The notes: a model not told the origin generated them from the letters alone. A DNA stretch of 64,000 nt from Pseudomonas veronii (GCF_001439695.1 NZ_JYLL01000004.1:342528-406527), one strand, 5' to 3'. Counted from the first letter of the stretch, positions 13,661 through 22,025 are shown. Program-made: numbers and translations.

Positions 13661-13954
13661 ATGACCTTCCAAACCTTTGTTGTAAAAGATGTACGAACGC
13701 TGGCCGCGACCCTGCGCGCCAAGCTGTGCCGAGCGCCCGCAGGCGTTTGTGTTGCCCGCCCGGCCTTTGCCGTACCCTCCCCTCGAATGCGCCCGGCCCA
13801 TCCGCTGGCGCGCTGGCGTGCCTGCCCGACGACTGGCCGACTGCAGCAGCATTGGGCTCACGCCGACCCTCAAGACCCACAGAGACGTAACGTTTCCAAC
13901 CTGGCTGAAGCCCGCCTGATGCCCGCTCTTTACCTGGGCACTCGCGCCGCTTGA
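13661..13954 (+). CDS. Possible 97-residue Arg/Pro/Ala-rich protein in the mgtA leader
   Basis: ATG at 13661 with GAGGTG seven bases upstream. The sequence begins MTFQTFVVKDVRTLAA and then becomes rich in Arg, Pro, Ala and Cys, ending LYLGTRAA. Only the first part looks like ordinary protein. It may be a regulatory leader ORF whose translation affects mgtA, or a chance frame in a structured leader. Confidence 0.35.
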   Translation: MTFQTFVVKDVRTLAATLRAKLCRAPAGVCVARPAFAVPSPRMRPAHPLARWRACPTTGRLQQHWAHADPQDPQRRNVSNLAEARLMPALYLGTRAA

Positions 13955-14000
13955 CCGCTTGGAAACAGCAACTTTCTGATCAATACCCTGGAGTTCTTTT

Positions 14001-14039
14001 ATGAACCTTTCCAGTAGTAGCCCGCTGCGCGCGCAGTAA
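14001..14039 (+). CDS. Possible 12-residue leader peptide overlapping a hairpin
   Basis: ATG at 14001 with GGAG seven bases before it encodes MNLSSSSPLRAQ. Its last codons and stop lie inside a strong hairpin (14020-14059), the layout expected if ribosome position on the peptide controls RNA folding. It ends 149 bases before the mgtA start. Confidence 0.4.
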   Translation: MNLSSSSPLRAQ

Positions 14040-14059
14040 CTAACGCGCACTTAGCGGGC
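14020..14059 (+). promoter_or_regulatory. Hairpin in the mgtA leader
   Basis: Outer stem GCCCGC (14020-14025) with GCGGGC (14054-14059) and inner stem TGCGCG (14026-14031) with CGCGCA (14044-14049). The four bases CTTA are bulged on the 3' side. No T-run follows, so it is not a classical terminator. Confidence 0.6.
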
Positions 14060-14188
14060 CCATTGAAAGTTATTCAACACCTTATTTGAACCGATCGCGA
14101 AGTCCGCGGCTCGGCATGCTTTCGCTCGCCTGTCATCAGGTCAGTACCGGGTATGTTTTGTCGAGAACTGGCGACAGGAGTACACACC

Positions 14189-16903
14189 ATGAGCGCCGTA
14201 AAAAAACCGCCACAGCCCAACAAAAACCGCACCGACGCCGACGCTCGGCTATCAATGCGGGCCGCCCGCGAAGCCCATAACGGCCTGTCGGCCACCCTGG
14301 CCAATGTGCGAGCCACTCTGGATGGCCTGACCGAGTTGGATGCCACTGCACGCCTGCAACAGCAAGGCCATAACGAAGTCGCCCATGACAAGCCGCCTCA
14401 CGCATTCATCCAGTTCCTGCAGGCGCTGAACAATCCGTTTATCTATGTGCTGCTGACGCTGGGCGCGATCAGCTTCGTCACCGATTACTGGTTGCCGTTG
14501 CAGGCCGGTGAAGAAGTCGACCTGACCAAAGTCATCATCATCATGACCATGGTCCTGCTCAGCAGCCTGCTGCGGTTCTGGCAGGAGCACCGTTCGGCCA
14601 AATCCGCCGAAACGCTCAAAGCCATGGTCCGCACCACCGCCACCGTACTACGCCGCGAACAGGTCGGCGCCCAGCCAACCCTGCGCGAAGTGCCGATGCG
14701 CGAACTGGTGGCCGGCGATATCGTGCAACTGTCGGCCGGCGACATGATCCCGGCCGACATCCGCCTGATCGAATCGCGTGACTTGTTCATCAGCCAGGCG
14801 GTGCTGACCGGCGAAGCCTTGCCCGTGGAAAAATACGACACGCTGGGGGACGTGACGCAAAAGTCCGCCAGTACCCTTGCCGCCGACCAGGGCAACTTGC
14901 TCGACCTGCCGAACATCTGCTTCATGGGCACCAACGTGGTCAGCGGCCGCGCCAAAGCCGTGGTGGTGGCCACCGGACCGCGCACCTACTTCGGCTCGCT
15001 GGCCAAGGCGATTGTCGGCTCCCGGGCGCAGACCGCGTTTGATCGCGGCGTGAACAGCGTCAGCTGGCTGCTGATCCGCTTCATGCTGGTGATGGTGCCA
15101 ATCGTGTTCTTCCTCAACGGCTTCTCCAAGGGTGACTGGGGCGATGCCTTCCTGTTTGCCCTGGCGGTCGCCGTCGGCCTGACCCCGGAAATGCTGCCGA
15201 TGATTGTCAGCGCCAACCTGGCCAAGGGCGCCACCGCCATGGCCAAGCGCAAAGTGGTGGTCAAGCGCCTCAACGCGATCCAGAACTTCGGTTCGATGGA
15301 CGTGCTGTGTACCGACAAGACCGGCACCCTGACCCAGGACAAGATCATCCTCGAGCACCACGTCAACGCCTTTGGCCAGCGTGACGACGCGGTGCTGTCG
15401 CTGGCCTGGCTCAACAGCTATCACCAAAGCGGCATGAAGAATCTGATGGACCAGGCCGTGGTGCAGTTCTCGGCACAAAACCCCAAGTTCCAGGCGCCGT
15501 TTGCCTACAGCAAGGTCGATGAATTGCCGTTCGACTTTGTACGCCGTCGCCTGTCGATTGTGGTCAAGGACGCCGCCGGCGACCATCTGCTGGTGTGCAA
15601 GGGTGCCGTGGAAGAGATGCTGAGCATTGCCACCCACGTGATCGAAGCCGGCGCCGCGGTGCCGCTGGATCAGCGGCGTCGCGAGGCGTTGCTGGCGATT
15701 GCCAATGACTACAACGAAGACGGCTTTCGCGTGTTGGTGGTGGCCACCCGCAATATCCCGAACGCGTTGGCGCGCCGGCAGTACACCACCGCCGATGAGC
15801 GCAACCTGGTGATCCAGGGGTTCCTGACCTTTCTTGATCCACCGAAGGAAACCGCAGGCCCGGCGATTGCGGCGCTGCAACAGATCGGCGTAGCGGTAAA
15901 AGTGCTGACCGGCGACAACGCGGTGGTCACCAGCAAGATCTGCCGCCAGGTCGGCCTCGACCCAGGCCAGCCGCTGCTCGGCGTGGACATCGAAGCAATG
16001 GACGATGCGACCCTGCTGCGCCGCGTGGAAGAGCGCACGGTGTTTGCCAAGCTGACACCGCTGCAGAAGTCGCGGGTGCTCAAGGCCCTGCAAGCCAACG
16101 GCCACACTGTCGGTTTCCTCGGTGACGGTATCAACGATGCGCCGGCGCTGCGCGATGCCGACGTGGGGATCTCGGTGGACAGCGGCACCGACATCGCCAA
16201 GGAATCGGCCGACATCATCCTGCTGGAAAAGAGCCTGATGGTGCTGGAAGAAGGCGTGCTCAAGGGCCGCGAAACCTTCGGCAATATCATGAAGTACCTG
16301 AACATGACCGCCAGCTCCAACTTCGGCAACGTGTTTTCGGTGCTGGTGGCCAGTGCGTTCATTCCGTTCATGCCGATGCTGGCGATCCACCTGCTGCTGC
16401 AGAACCTGATGTACGACATCTCCCAACTGGCCTTGCCGTGGGACAAGATGGACAAGGAATACCTGGCCAAGCCACGCAAGTGGGACGCGAAGAACATCGG
16501 CCGCTTCATGCTGTGGATCGGGCCAACCTCGTCGATCTTCGACATCACCACCTTTGCGCTGATGTGGTACGTGTTCGCCGCCAACAGCGTGGAGATGCAG
16601 ACCCTGTTCCAGTCCGGCTGGTTCATCGAGGGCCTGCTCTCGCAAACCCTGGTGGTGCATATGCTGCGCACCCGCAAGATCCCGTTCTTCCAGAGCACCG
16701 CGGCATGGCCGGTGTTGCTGATGACCGGTGTGGTGATCGCCCTGGGGATCTATGTGCCGTTCTCGCCGCTCGGCACCCTGGTGGGCCTGCAACCGCTGCC
16801 GCTGGCTTACTTCCCATGGCTGGCAGGCACCTTGCTCAGCTACTGCTGCGTGGCTCAACTGATGAAGACGATCTACATCCGCCGCTTCAAGCAGTGGTAC
16901 TGA
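14189..16903 (+). CDS. mgtA: Mg2+-importing P-type ATPase
   Basis: P3B-type ATPase in the inner membrane that imports Mg2+, 904 residues, normal length. Phosphorylation site DKTGTLT with Asp376, the TGD motif (KVLTGDNAVVT) and the hinge GDGINDAPALRDADVG near 645. About ten membrane helices, with the last block QNLMYDISQLALPWDKMD characteristic of MgtA/MgtB. The ATG at 14189 has GACAGGAG upstream; the N-terminus is Lys-rich and polar. A long leader suggests control after transcription starts. Confidence 0.95.
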   Translation: MSAVKKPPQPNKNRTDADARLSMRAAREAHNGLSATLANVRATLDGLTELDATARLQQQGHNEVAHDKPPHAFIQFLQALNNPFIYVLLTLGAISFVTDYWLPLQAGEEVDLTKVIIIMTMVLLSSLLRFWQEHRSAKSAETLKAMVRTTATVLRREQVGAQPTLREVPMRELVAGDIVQLSAGDMIPADIRLIESRDLFISQAVLTGEALPVEKYDTLGDVTQKSASTLAADQGNLLDLPNICFMGTNVVSGRAKAVVVATGPRTYFGSLAKAIVGSRAQTAFDRGVNSVSWLLIRFMLVMVPIVFFLNGFSKGDWGDAFLFALAVAVGLTPEMLPMIVSANLAKGATAMAKRKVVVKRLNAIQNFGSMDVLCTDKTGTLTQDKIILEHHVNAFGQRDDAVLSLAWLNSYHQSGMKNLMDQAVVQFSAQNPKFQAPFAYSKVDELPFDFVRRRLSIVVKDAAGDHLLVCKGAVEEMLSIATHVIEAGAAVPLDQRRREALLAIANDYNEDGFRVLVVATRNIPNALARRQYTTADERNLVIQGFLTFLDPPKETAGPAIAALQQIGVAVKVLTGDNAVVTSKICRQVGLDPGQPLLGVDIEAMDDATLLRRVEERTVFAKLTPLQKSRVLKALQANGHTVGFLGDGINDAPALRDADVGISVDSGTDIAKESADIILLEKSLMVLEEGVLKGRETFGNIMKYLNMTASSNFGNVFSVLVASAFIPFMPMLAIHLLLQNLMYDISQLALPWDKMDKEYLAKPRKWDAKNIGRFMLWIGPTSSIFDITTFALMWYVFAANSVEMQTLFQSGWFIEGLLSQTLVVHMLRTRKIPFFQSTAAWPVLLMTGVVIALGIYVPFSPLGTLVGLQPLPLAYFPWLAGTLLSYCCVAQLMKTIYIRRFKQWY

Positions 16904-16968
16904 TCACTCCCGCCGTTCAGACGGTGGCGGTCGCTCGGCTGCCACCGTGCATTACAAGGATTTCAAGC

Positions 16969-17316
16969 ATGCGCGTGTTGATCTGTGCAGGTCGTCATTA
17001 CGCCGACACCCAACGTTCCCGCCACGTGCTGGACGCTTACCACCGCCTGCGCCCGGTGCAGGTATTGATCCACGGCGGCAACCAGTTCCTCGGCAGCGAG
17101 ATCGAGGAGTGGGCGCGGGAAATCGGCATCGACGTGGTGCGTTATCCGCCCAATTGGCAACGCCATGGCAAGCAGGCGGAACGCCAGCGCAACCATTTCA
17201 TGCTGACCGACAGCCGCCCTGATGTGGTCATCGCCCTGCCCGGTGGCGATGACACGTCAGAGCTGGTCTGTCAGGCCAAAGCCAGCGGCATTTCGGTGCT
17301 GACCGTAGAAAGCTGA
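16969..17316 (+). CDS. DUF2493 (SLOG-like) nucleotide-binding protein
   Basis: 115 residues with a Rossmann-like pattern: VLICAGRHYAD at the N-terminus, VLIHGGNQFLG in the middle and VVIALPGGDDTSELV near the end. These Gly-rich loops mark the DUF2493/SLOG family, thought to bind nucleotides or nucleotide-derived ligands. ATG at 16969 with AAGGA eight bases upstream. It follows mgtA by 65 bases on the same strand. Confidence 0.8.
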   Translation: MRVLICAGRHYADTQRSRHVLDAYHRLRPVQVLIHGGNQFLGSEIEEWAREIGIDVVRYPPNWQRHGKQAERQRNHFMLTDSRPDVVIALPGGDDTSELVCQAKASGISVLTVES

Positions 17317-17334
17317 ATTCAAGCGAGGCACAAC

Positions 17335-18126
17335 ATGTACAAAAAACACCGCCAACCCTCTGAAAGGGTTACCCGCTATCGAGGCGCTCGCCATACCCTC
17401 TTGTTGTTACCGCCAGCCAAACGGCGGGCGTTACGGCGCAACCTGATGTTTATCGGGCTTACACTCAGCGTCGTCCTGCTCATCAGCTTACTCTCGAAGG
17501 CCTTCGCGGCAGGGGGCGCTTATGCAGTCGACGACGGCGCGATCAATACGCCGGGCGAATGCAACGTCGACGCCTGGTACAGCGCCCACCGACACGACGG
17601 CGGCACGCACAATGAGACACTGTCGCCTGCCTGCACCTTCGAGGCCCTGCCCGCCGTGCAATGGGGCGCGGCATTGTCACGGGCCAACCGCGAGACGCAA
17701 GTGAGCCCGCAAGTGAAGGCGCAGGTAATGTCACGTCAGGACCTGCGCCTGGAGATAGCCGTGTCCGCCAGCGCCCACGTTGCCCTGGACCGGCGACATG
17801 CGTTTGATGGCGCGGACTTCAACGTGCCGTTGACGTGGCAACCGCTGGAGCCCCTGCGACTGAACCTGAATGCCGGCTGGACCCACGCGTATGATGACGG
17901 CGAGCAAAACCAGCGTCTCACATGGGGCGCCGGCGCCGAATATCGGGTAGCGCACTCGTTGACGCTGATTGTCGAGCGCTACGGCCAAAAAGGCGCTGAG
18001 CAGGCCTGGCAAGCGGGGCCACGGTTCCACCTTGGGCCGTTGATCGACGTCGACGTGGTGGTTGGGCGCAGCCTGGTCGCTGAACGCGCGCAATGGTTGA
18101 CCACCGGCGCCACGTTGCGTTTCTAG
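17335..18126 (+). CDS. Probable membrane-anchored or outer-membrane beta-rich protein
   Basis: 263 residues. A basic N-terminus of about 36 residues precedes a hydrophobic segment (LMFIGLTLSVVLLISLL) that may be a long signal or an anchor. The rest alternates polar and hydrophobic residues and ends in a string of beta-strand-like stretches finishing with TTGATLRF; a terminal Phe is usual in outer-membrane barrels. It resembles the cellulose-synthase-operon or porin-like barrel ends only in style. Function unknown. Confidence 0.6.
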   Translation: MYKKHRQPSERVTRYRGARHTLLLLPPAKRRALRRNLMFIGLTLSVVLLISLLSKAFAAGGAYAVDDGAINTPGECNVDAWYSAHRHDGGTHNETLSPACTFEALPAVQWGAALSRANRETQVSPQVKAQVMSRQDLRLEIAVSASAHVALDRRHAFDGADFNVPLTWQPLEPLRLNLNAGWTHAYDDGEQNQRLTWGAGAEYRVAHSLTLIVERYGQKGAEQAWQAGPRFHLGPLIDVDVVVGRSLVAERAQWLTTGATLRF

Positions 18127-18232
18127 GCGTCACGCCTTCGCAGGGATGGCGTCCTCTGGCGGAACCCGATGACCGCGGGGTGGGCACGCCTTATGATGGC
18201 GCCATCGCGCCGCCCAGACAGAGAGAAAGCCC

Positions 18233-18760
18233 GTGAACCGTATCGAACAGATCGCCCTGATGGCGACCTACAACCAGTGGATGAACCGTAAAGTCTACGA
18301 CGCGGCCGCGAAGCTGACGGACGCCGAACTACGGATGGACCGCCGCGCATTTTTCGGCTCGATCCTCGGCACGCTGAACCACCTGACACTGGGCGACACC
18401 GTGTGGCTCAAACGCTTTGCCCAGCACCCCGCCAGCCATGCGGCGCTGGCACCGTTAAGCGGCATTGCCGCCCCCACCGATCTCAAGCAACTGGCCTTCG
18501 CCGACCTGCACGAACTGGCCACCCACCGCACCTGGCTGGATCGACTGATCATCGACTGGGCGCAAAGCCTGCGCGAGCCTGACCTCGACCTGCGCCTGCA
18601 TTACCACAACATGCGCGGGGTCGCGGCAGACAAGCCGTTCTTCGGCCTGCTGGTGCATTTTTTCAATCATCAGACCCACCACCGGGGCCAGCTGACGACA
18701 CTGCTGACCCAGGCCGGACACGATGTGGGCGATACCGACCTGCTCGCGCTGATCGACTGA
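18233..18760 (+). CDS. DinB-family protein
   Basis: 175 residues. N-terminal ALMATYNQWMNRKVYDAA, the FGSILGTLNHLTLGDTVWLKRF segment and the C-terminal HFFNHQTHHRGQL give the three metal-binding histidine positions of the DinB four-helix-bundle fold. Such proteins are often thiol-dependent transferases or stress-linked. ATG follows GAGAGAAAGC. Convergent with the next gene, with two bases between the stops. Confidence 0.85.
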   Translation: MNRIEQIALMATYNQWMNRKVYDAAAKLTDAELRMDRRAFFGSILGTLNHLTLGDTVWLKRFAQHPASHAALAPLSGIAAPTDLKQLAFADLHELATHRTWLDRLIIDWAQSLREPDLDLRLHYHNMRGVAADKPFFGLLVHFFNHQTHHRGQLTTLLTQAGHDVGDTDLLALID

Positions 18761-18762
18761 AC

Positions 18763-19221
18763 TCAGCGGGCGCTGAACTCGGCGTAAGCCTGCAACAAAC
18801 GCGGAAAATCCTCCGGCCCGGGCAATTGTGCAAAGTGCTCGACCGCCGGCGTCGTGGCCCAAGGCAATTTCTCGCTGGTCCAGGTTTCCATGAACGGCGG
18901 ATAATCCTCGGCATTCTCCAGCATCGTCGCACGCACATTGACGAACTCATCGATGCCATGGGGCCGTGTAAACAGCCAGCTCATGCAATGGGGGCAAAAG
19001 TAATGGCGGTCCACGCCATGGATGCCGCCGATCACCGGGCAACCCTGGGTCACGGTGAACGCGCTGGCGGGAATCAGCGCACTGAGGGAGAACGCGCTGG
19101 CGGTCATCTTCTGACAACCGGTGCAATGGCAAGCCATGGTGATCACGGGGGGCTGGCTCACACTGAAGCGCACGCGGTTACAACGGCAACTGCCTTCACG
19201 TGGCAGGTTTTCGACGCTCAT
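18763..19221 (-). CDS. GFA-family zinc protein (glutathione-dependent formaldehyde-activating-like)
   Basis: 152 residues. Zinc ligands are seen as CRC (12, 14), CHCTGC (31, 33, 36) and CPHC (76, 79), the full GFA/CENP-V set. Family members bind glutathione adducts or act in small-molecule detoxification; the substrate here is unknown. ATG at 19221 with GGAGTGAG upstream is preferred over the GTG one codon earlier. Confidence 0.85.
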   Translation of the reverse strand: MSVENLPREGSCRCNRVRFSVSQPPVITMACHCTGCQKMTASAFSLSALIPASAFTVTQGCPVIGGIHGVDRHYFCPHCMSWLFTRPHGIDEFVNVRATMLENAEDYPPFMETWTSEKLPWATTPAVEHFAQLPGPEDFPRLLQAYAEFSAR

Positions 19222-19417
19222 CACTCACTCCTTTTTATGACTGGACTTGAGGCAGAGTAACGTCGAGCCTTGCTGTTGAGAAGGGCCAGGCCCGTAAACC
19301 GAACGCTGCGACCAGCGCGGGGTCGTAATTGTAGGTGTCGGGATCAATCGCAGCCCGCCCTCCCCGCGTGCATTGTGGATCTGCAGATGCGCGTACCCCC
19401 AAGAAGGAGACGCTTAC

Positions 19418-19699
19418 ATGGTCATTCACTTCAAAGTCGCCGGGCACTTAGCCTGCGGCCATCACGGCAGCAGCCTCCCCTCCAGCGCCGAGCTGAACCG
19501 CGTCAAATGCCGAACCTGCCGCAACACCGAGGCCTACAAGGAAGCGCGCCGCACCCAGCGCAACGCCGCCCGCCGAGCTTCGCGCGCAGCCAAGACCCAC
19601 ACCTCCAGCGACTGGCGCAGCGCCTGGGCGCAACACTTGACCGACCTGCCAGGGTTGCAGCGCCTGCCACGCGGCTTCAGTGGTCAGCCCTTCGTGTAG
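19418..19699 (+). CDS. Small basic protein with Cys pair
   Basis: 93 residues, ATG at 19418 with a strong AAGGAGA eight bases upstream. A CGHH motif (from Cys13) and CRTC (Cys31, Cys34) could bind zinc. The middle is very basic (EARRTQRNAARRASRAAK), suggesting nucleic-acid contact. Family not recognised. A hairpin follows it. Confidence 0.7.
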   Translation: MVIHFKVAGHLACGHHGSSLPSSAELNRVKCRTCRNTEAYKEARRTQRNAARRASRAAKTHTSSDWRSAWAQHLTDLPGLQRLPRGFSGQPFV

Positions 19700-19712
19700 T
19701 CCCAAACAGCAG

Positions 19713-19735
19713 AAGCCCCGGTTGCGCCGGGGCTT
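19713..19735. terminator. Hairpin between convergent genes
   Basis: Perfect stem AAGCCCCGG/CCGGGGCTT with loop TTGCG, between two convergent small genes. T-runs are weak on both sides, but the position fits a bidirectional terminator. Confidence 0.65.
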
Positions 19736-19762
19736 GGTTCTGCTGAATCAATCACTCAGTCA

Positions 19763-19951
19763 TCATTGATTGGACCCCGGCCTGCCACGCGCCTTGCGCA
19801 CCGACAGCGTGGCCGCATAGGCCAGCGCCTGCTCGCGGGAATCGAAGGACGCCAACCGGTCCTGAGCCGTACACACCCGCCACGGCCCGAAATTGACCTG
19901 CACGATGTCATACCCATTCAGATGCAGCTTCTTGAGTGTTGGAGCGCTCAT
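19763..19951 (-). CDS. Small protein, unknown function
   Basis: 62 residues, ATG at 19951 preceded by GAGGTGGC. The sequence MSAPTLKKLHLNGYDIVQV, then FDSREQALAYAATL, suggests a short beta-alpha fold like a single-domain binding protein. It resembles small conserved hypotheticals seen in Pseudomonas. Context gives no clue. Confidence 0.65.
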   Translation of the reverse strand: MSAPTLKKLHLNGYDIVQVNFGPWRVCTAQDRLASFDSREQALAYAATLSVRKARGRPGSNQ

Positions 19952-20233
19952 AGCCACCTCGCGTTTCCTGAGATTTCCAAGCGTTGCACGGCCTACCTTA
20001 CACCTGCATCCAGCGCCGTTGCGGACCGCATGTCGCAGCGGCTTATGCCCAAGGCCGCCACTGCGGAGTCGTCCACTCTGAAGCAGCGTGACGGCGTATT
20101 GCCGCACCTGTCATTTATGAGGCGTATTCGCCGGCCCTGGGAATCTTCGGCTTGTGCTCAAAAGCCGATGTAGATCACTGATCTATCGAGCTTTTTCATC
20201 CCGGTGTTTGTGCAAGAAAGGCAACTTCCGACC

Positions 20234-20262
20234 TTGCGCCCTGACGCCCGGATCTATATATT
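20234..20262 (+). promoter_or_regulatory. Promoter of tRNA-Leu
   Basis: TTGCGC at 20234-20239 and TATATT at 20257-20262 with exactly 17 bases between them. Transcription would start about 20 bases before the tRNA. Confidence 0.6.
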
Positions 20263-20287
20263 CCCAACCCTGCTGCACCGCGCTGCC

Positions 20288-20374
20288 GCCCGAATGGCGA
20301 AACTGGTAGACGCATGGGACTTAAAATCCCCCGCTCGTAAGGGCGTGCCGGTTCGATTCCGGCTTCGGGCACCA
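20288..20374 (+). tRNA. tRNA-Leu (anticodon UAA)
   Basis: 87 bases including an encoded CCA. Acceptor GCCCGAA pairs with TTCGGGC. The anticodon loop reads CTTAAAA with TAA as anticodon, a long variable arm (CCCGCTCGTAAGGGCGTGC region) marks a class II tRNA, and the T loop is GGTTCGATTCC. The 3' half is duplicated 833 bases downstream, marking an integration site. Confidence 0.97.
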
Positions 20375-20489
20375 TAGATATCAAGGGCTTGCATGATGAA
20401 CTTCATGCGAGCCCTTATCTTTTTTGTTCCGCAATTTTCAGACCTGTTCCGCAACTCTCCATTCCCCGGCGTCCTGCCGACCGAACACC
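20319..20489 (+). repeat. Left copy of att-type direct repeat (tRNA-Leu 3' half and flank)
   Basis: From the anticodon arm through the terminator to GTCCTGCCGACCGAACAC, this stretch is repeated with few changes at 21152-21321. Two TTCCGCAA motifs lie 20 bases apart inside it (20427 and 20447). Such a repeat of a tRNA 3' end is the usual mark of integrase-mediated insertion. Confidence 0.85.
20382..20425 (+). terminator. Terminator of tRNA-Leu
   Basis: AAGGGCTTGCATG pairs imperfectly with CATGCGAGCCCTT around a short loop, followed by ATCTTTTTT. The hairpin is also contained in the downstream duplicate at 21215-21253. Confidence 0.8.
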
Positions 20490-20541
20490 AACGCCTATTT
20501 TGAAACACTCCTCACATACGCCGGGCACGCCCACAGCGCGA

Positions 20542-20650
20542 TCAATCCTTGAGCGCCGTCACCGGTGATGGCGAGAATTCGTTGAGCACTCGGTGACGGA
20601 TGGTCCGGGCCACGGCGATCTGTCCGTCCAGACCTGCACCACGGACCTCA
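20542..20650 (-). pseudogene. C-terminal remnant of an unidentified gene
   Basis: Read on the minus strand, one frame gives LWREVRGAGLDGQIAVARTI, then RHRVLNEFSPSPVTALKD and a stop. It has ordinary Pseudomonas codon choice but no start, and the frame breaks upstream. It lies between the two att-type repeats, so it is probably left over from a deleted element. The family was not identified. Confidence 0.35.
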
Positions 20651-20918
20651 CGCCAAAGGGGGGCGCGCCAAGATATCCCGGTCTGTTCCGGTTGCAGTCA
20701 GACTTTTCTCCCTACGAAAAAACCCCGCACAACGGCGGAGATTAGAGGTGAACAGCAGCTTGGTTTACGTGGGCGCGCGGTGCAGTACCAAGATGAATAT
20801 TGGCAATACAGCTGTTGCGACAACGAGTTCCCGCACCGTTATTATTTGACAGCCTCTAGATGGGGCACATCGCTATCATCTGCGCCAAATTACGCATAGC
20901 AGAAGGAACGCGTTAATC

Positions 20919-21098
20919 GTGTTGAGACCCGCCAAAACTACCAATCGCCACGGATGGGTTTGGGTCTACAGAAAAATCAGACACCTTGGATTCTCTCGTT
21001 TTACTGCTTTTTACAGGGTCAGCCTCTACGTTCTACGAGGAGATACCGGAACTTTCAGGTTCAAGTATGGCTGGCAAAAATTCCGCTTCCGCCGTTAA
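20919..21098 (+). CDS. Possible 59-residue basic protein inside the att scar
   Basis: GTG at 20919 with AGAAGGA upstream. The product begins MLRPAKTTNRHGWVWVYRKI and ends GWQKFRFRR. It is very rich in Arg, Lys, Phe, Tyr and Trp. No family recognised. It is AT-richer than the neighbours and lies in the segment bounded by the direct repeats, so it may be element cargo or a chance frame. Confidence 0.35.
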   Translation: MLRPAKTTNRHGWVWVYRKIRHLGFSRFTAFYRVSLYVLRGDTGTFRFKYGWQKFRFRR

Positions 21099-21151
21099 TT
21101 ACGGATGGCGCCGGGCTTAAAGGTTCACGCCCGACACGTGCCCTCATGCGA

Positions 21152-21321
21152 ACTTAAAATCCCCCGCCCGTAAGGGCGTGACGGTTCGATTCCGGCTTCG
21201 GGTACCATGGATATCAAGGGCGTGCATGATGAACTTCATGCAGGCCCTTAATGTTTGCGCTCCGCAATTTTAGGCCTTGCTCCGCAACTCCCCTCTCCCT
21301 GCGTCCTGCCGACCAAACACA
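21152..21321 (+). repeat. Right copy of att-type direct repeat (partial tRNA-Leu)
   Basis: Begins CTTAAAATCCCCCGCCCGTAA and matches the tRNA-Leu 3' half, its terminator and flank at 20319-20489 with scattered substitutions. The acceptor end has GGGTACCA in place of GGGCACCA and the 5' half of the tRNA is missing, so it cannot make a tRNA. TCCGCAA motifs at 21261 and 21281 keep the 20-base spacing. Confidence 0.85.
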
Positions 21322-21644
21322 ACCCCCTCATTGACGCATCGACTCGCAACTCCGCTCTCCGGTCGGCGTGCTTGAGCGCATTGATGACCTAGACGCTTGG
21401 TCACGCTGGCGAAGGCATAATGCCCCGCCTACCCACCGCTTGCCGTAGCAGAGCGGTACCGGGTTACCAGATGCAGTGGTGTTCTTGAGGCCGCAGGCCT
21501 AGGGGCTGAGCATCCAGCGCAATCTTCCACACAGCACATGAACGATGCCCGACACACCGTTATCAATATCCGTATGTCGTTCCCTCGTTGGTTTGGCGAG
21601 ACTGTAGCCCGAAGTATGCTGCCGGACCAAAAAGCCGTGGCTGA
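21322..21644. other. Intergenic stretch without a recognised gene
   Basis: No convincing coding frame. It holds a further GCAACTCC-like remnant near 21350 and, at 21557-21586, a 30-base sequence that recurs at 59390-59419. On the minus strand that sequence reads like a ribosome site followed by the first codons of a lost gene. Confidence 0.5.
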
Positions 21645-21986
21645 TCAGCGCTGATTGATTTCAATCTTCTGCGTGGGATCGGGGCTGTATTTTTGGCGCG
21701 TCAACTGCGGATCACCCTTGGCCAGACAGAAGAAGTAAATCTCGGCCTCACCGCAACCGCCGTGTAATGCACATTCACTGGCCTGCATGTGATCAAGCAG
21801 GATTTCTCGGCCTTGGGACTCGCAGAATGTGTTCGCCTCTTTGAGCGCCTGCCCCTTCGCGGACGCAGGTCCGCCAAAAGGTACCCGGGTTGAAATCGTG
21901 TACGTATCAGGCCCGACCTTCATCGGCCCACTGTCCGCACAGCCCGCGAGAATTAGCGCAGACAAAACCGTCAGCCAAGCTTTCAT
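21645..21986 (-). CDS. Small lipoprotein, unknown function
   Basis: 113 residues starting MKAWLTVLSALILAGCADSG, a lipoprotein signal with lipobox LAGC and Cys16. The mature part (TYTISTRVPFGGPASAKGQ, then EANTFCESQGREIL) resembles small periplasmic lipoproteins that share a TYxIST/Gln-Ala-Leu-Lys pattern. Four further Cys residues may form disulfides. Its upstream flank contains copy one of a dispersed repeat. It lies to the right of the att scar. Confidence 0.75.
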   Translation of the reverse strand: MKAWLTVLSALILAGCADSGPMKVGPDTYTISTRVPFGGPASAKGQALKEANTFCESQGREILLDHMQASECALHGGCGEAEIYFFCLAKGDPQLTRQKYSPDPTQKIEINQR

Positions 21987-22025
21987 TGTGGTCCTCCCCA
22001 GGAAAGTGTCGACTGTACCCCGCGC

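Larger units (their letters stand above)
13456..14188 (+). promoter_or_regulatory. Long mgtA leader region with short ORFs
   Basis: About 730 bases lie between the candidate promoter and the mgtA ATG. The stretch is GC-rich, contains three short reading frames with plausible ribosome sites (13498, 13661, 14001) and several inverted repeats. Long leaders with short peptides control Mg2+ transporter genes in enterobacteria; whether that holds here is an inference from position and structure only. Confidence 0.5.

Noticed and set aside
14648..16858. Long minus-strand open frame of about 736 codons
   Set aside because: It is antisense to mgtA in the same codon register, rich in His, Gln and Arg, with no ribosome site or family; it is a product of high GC bias.
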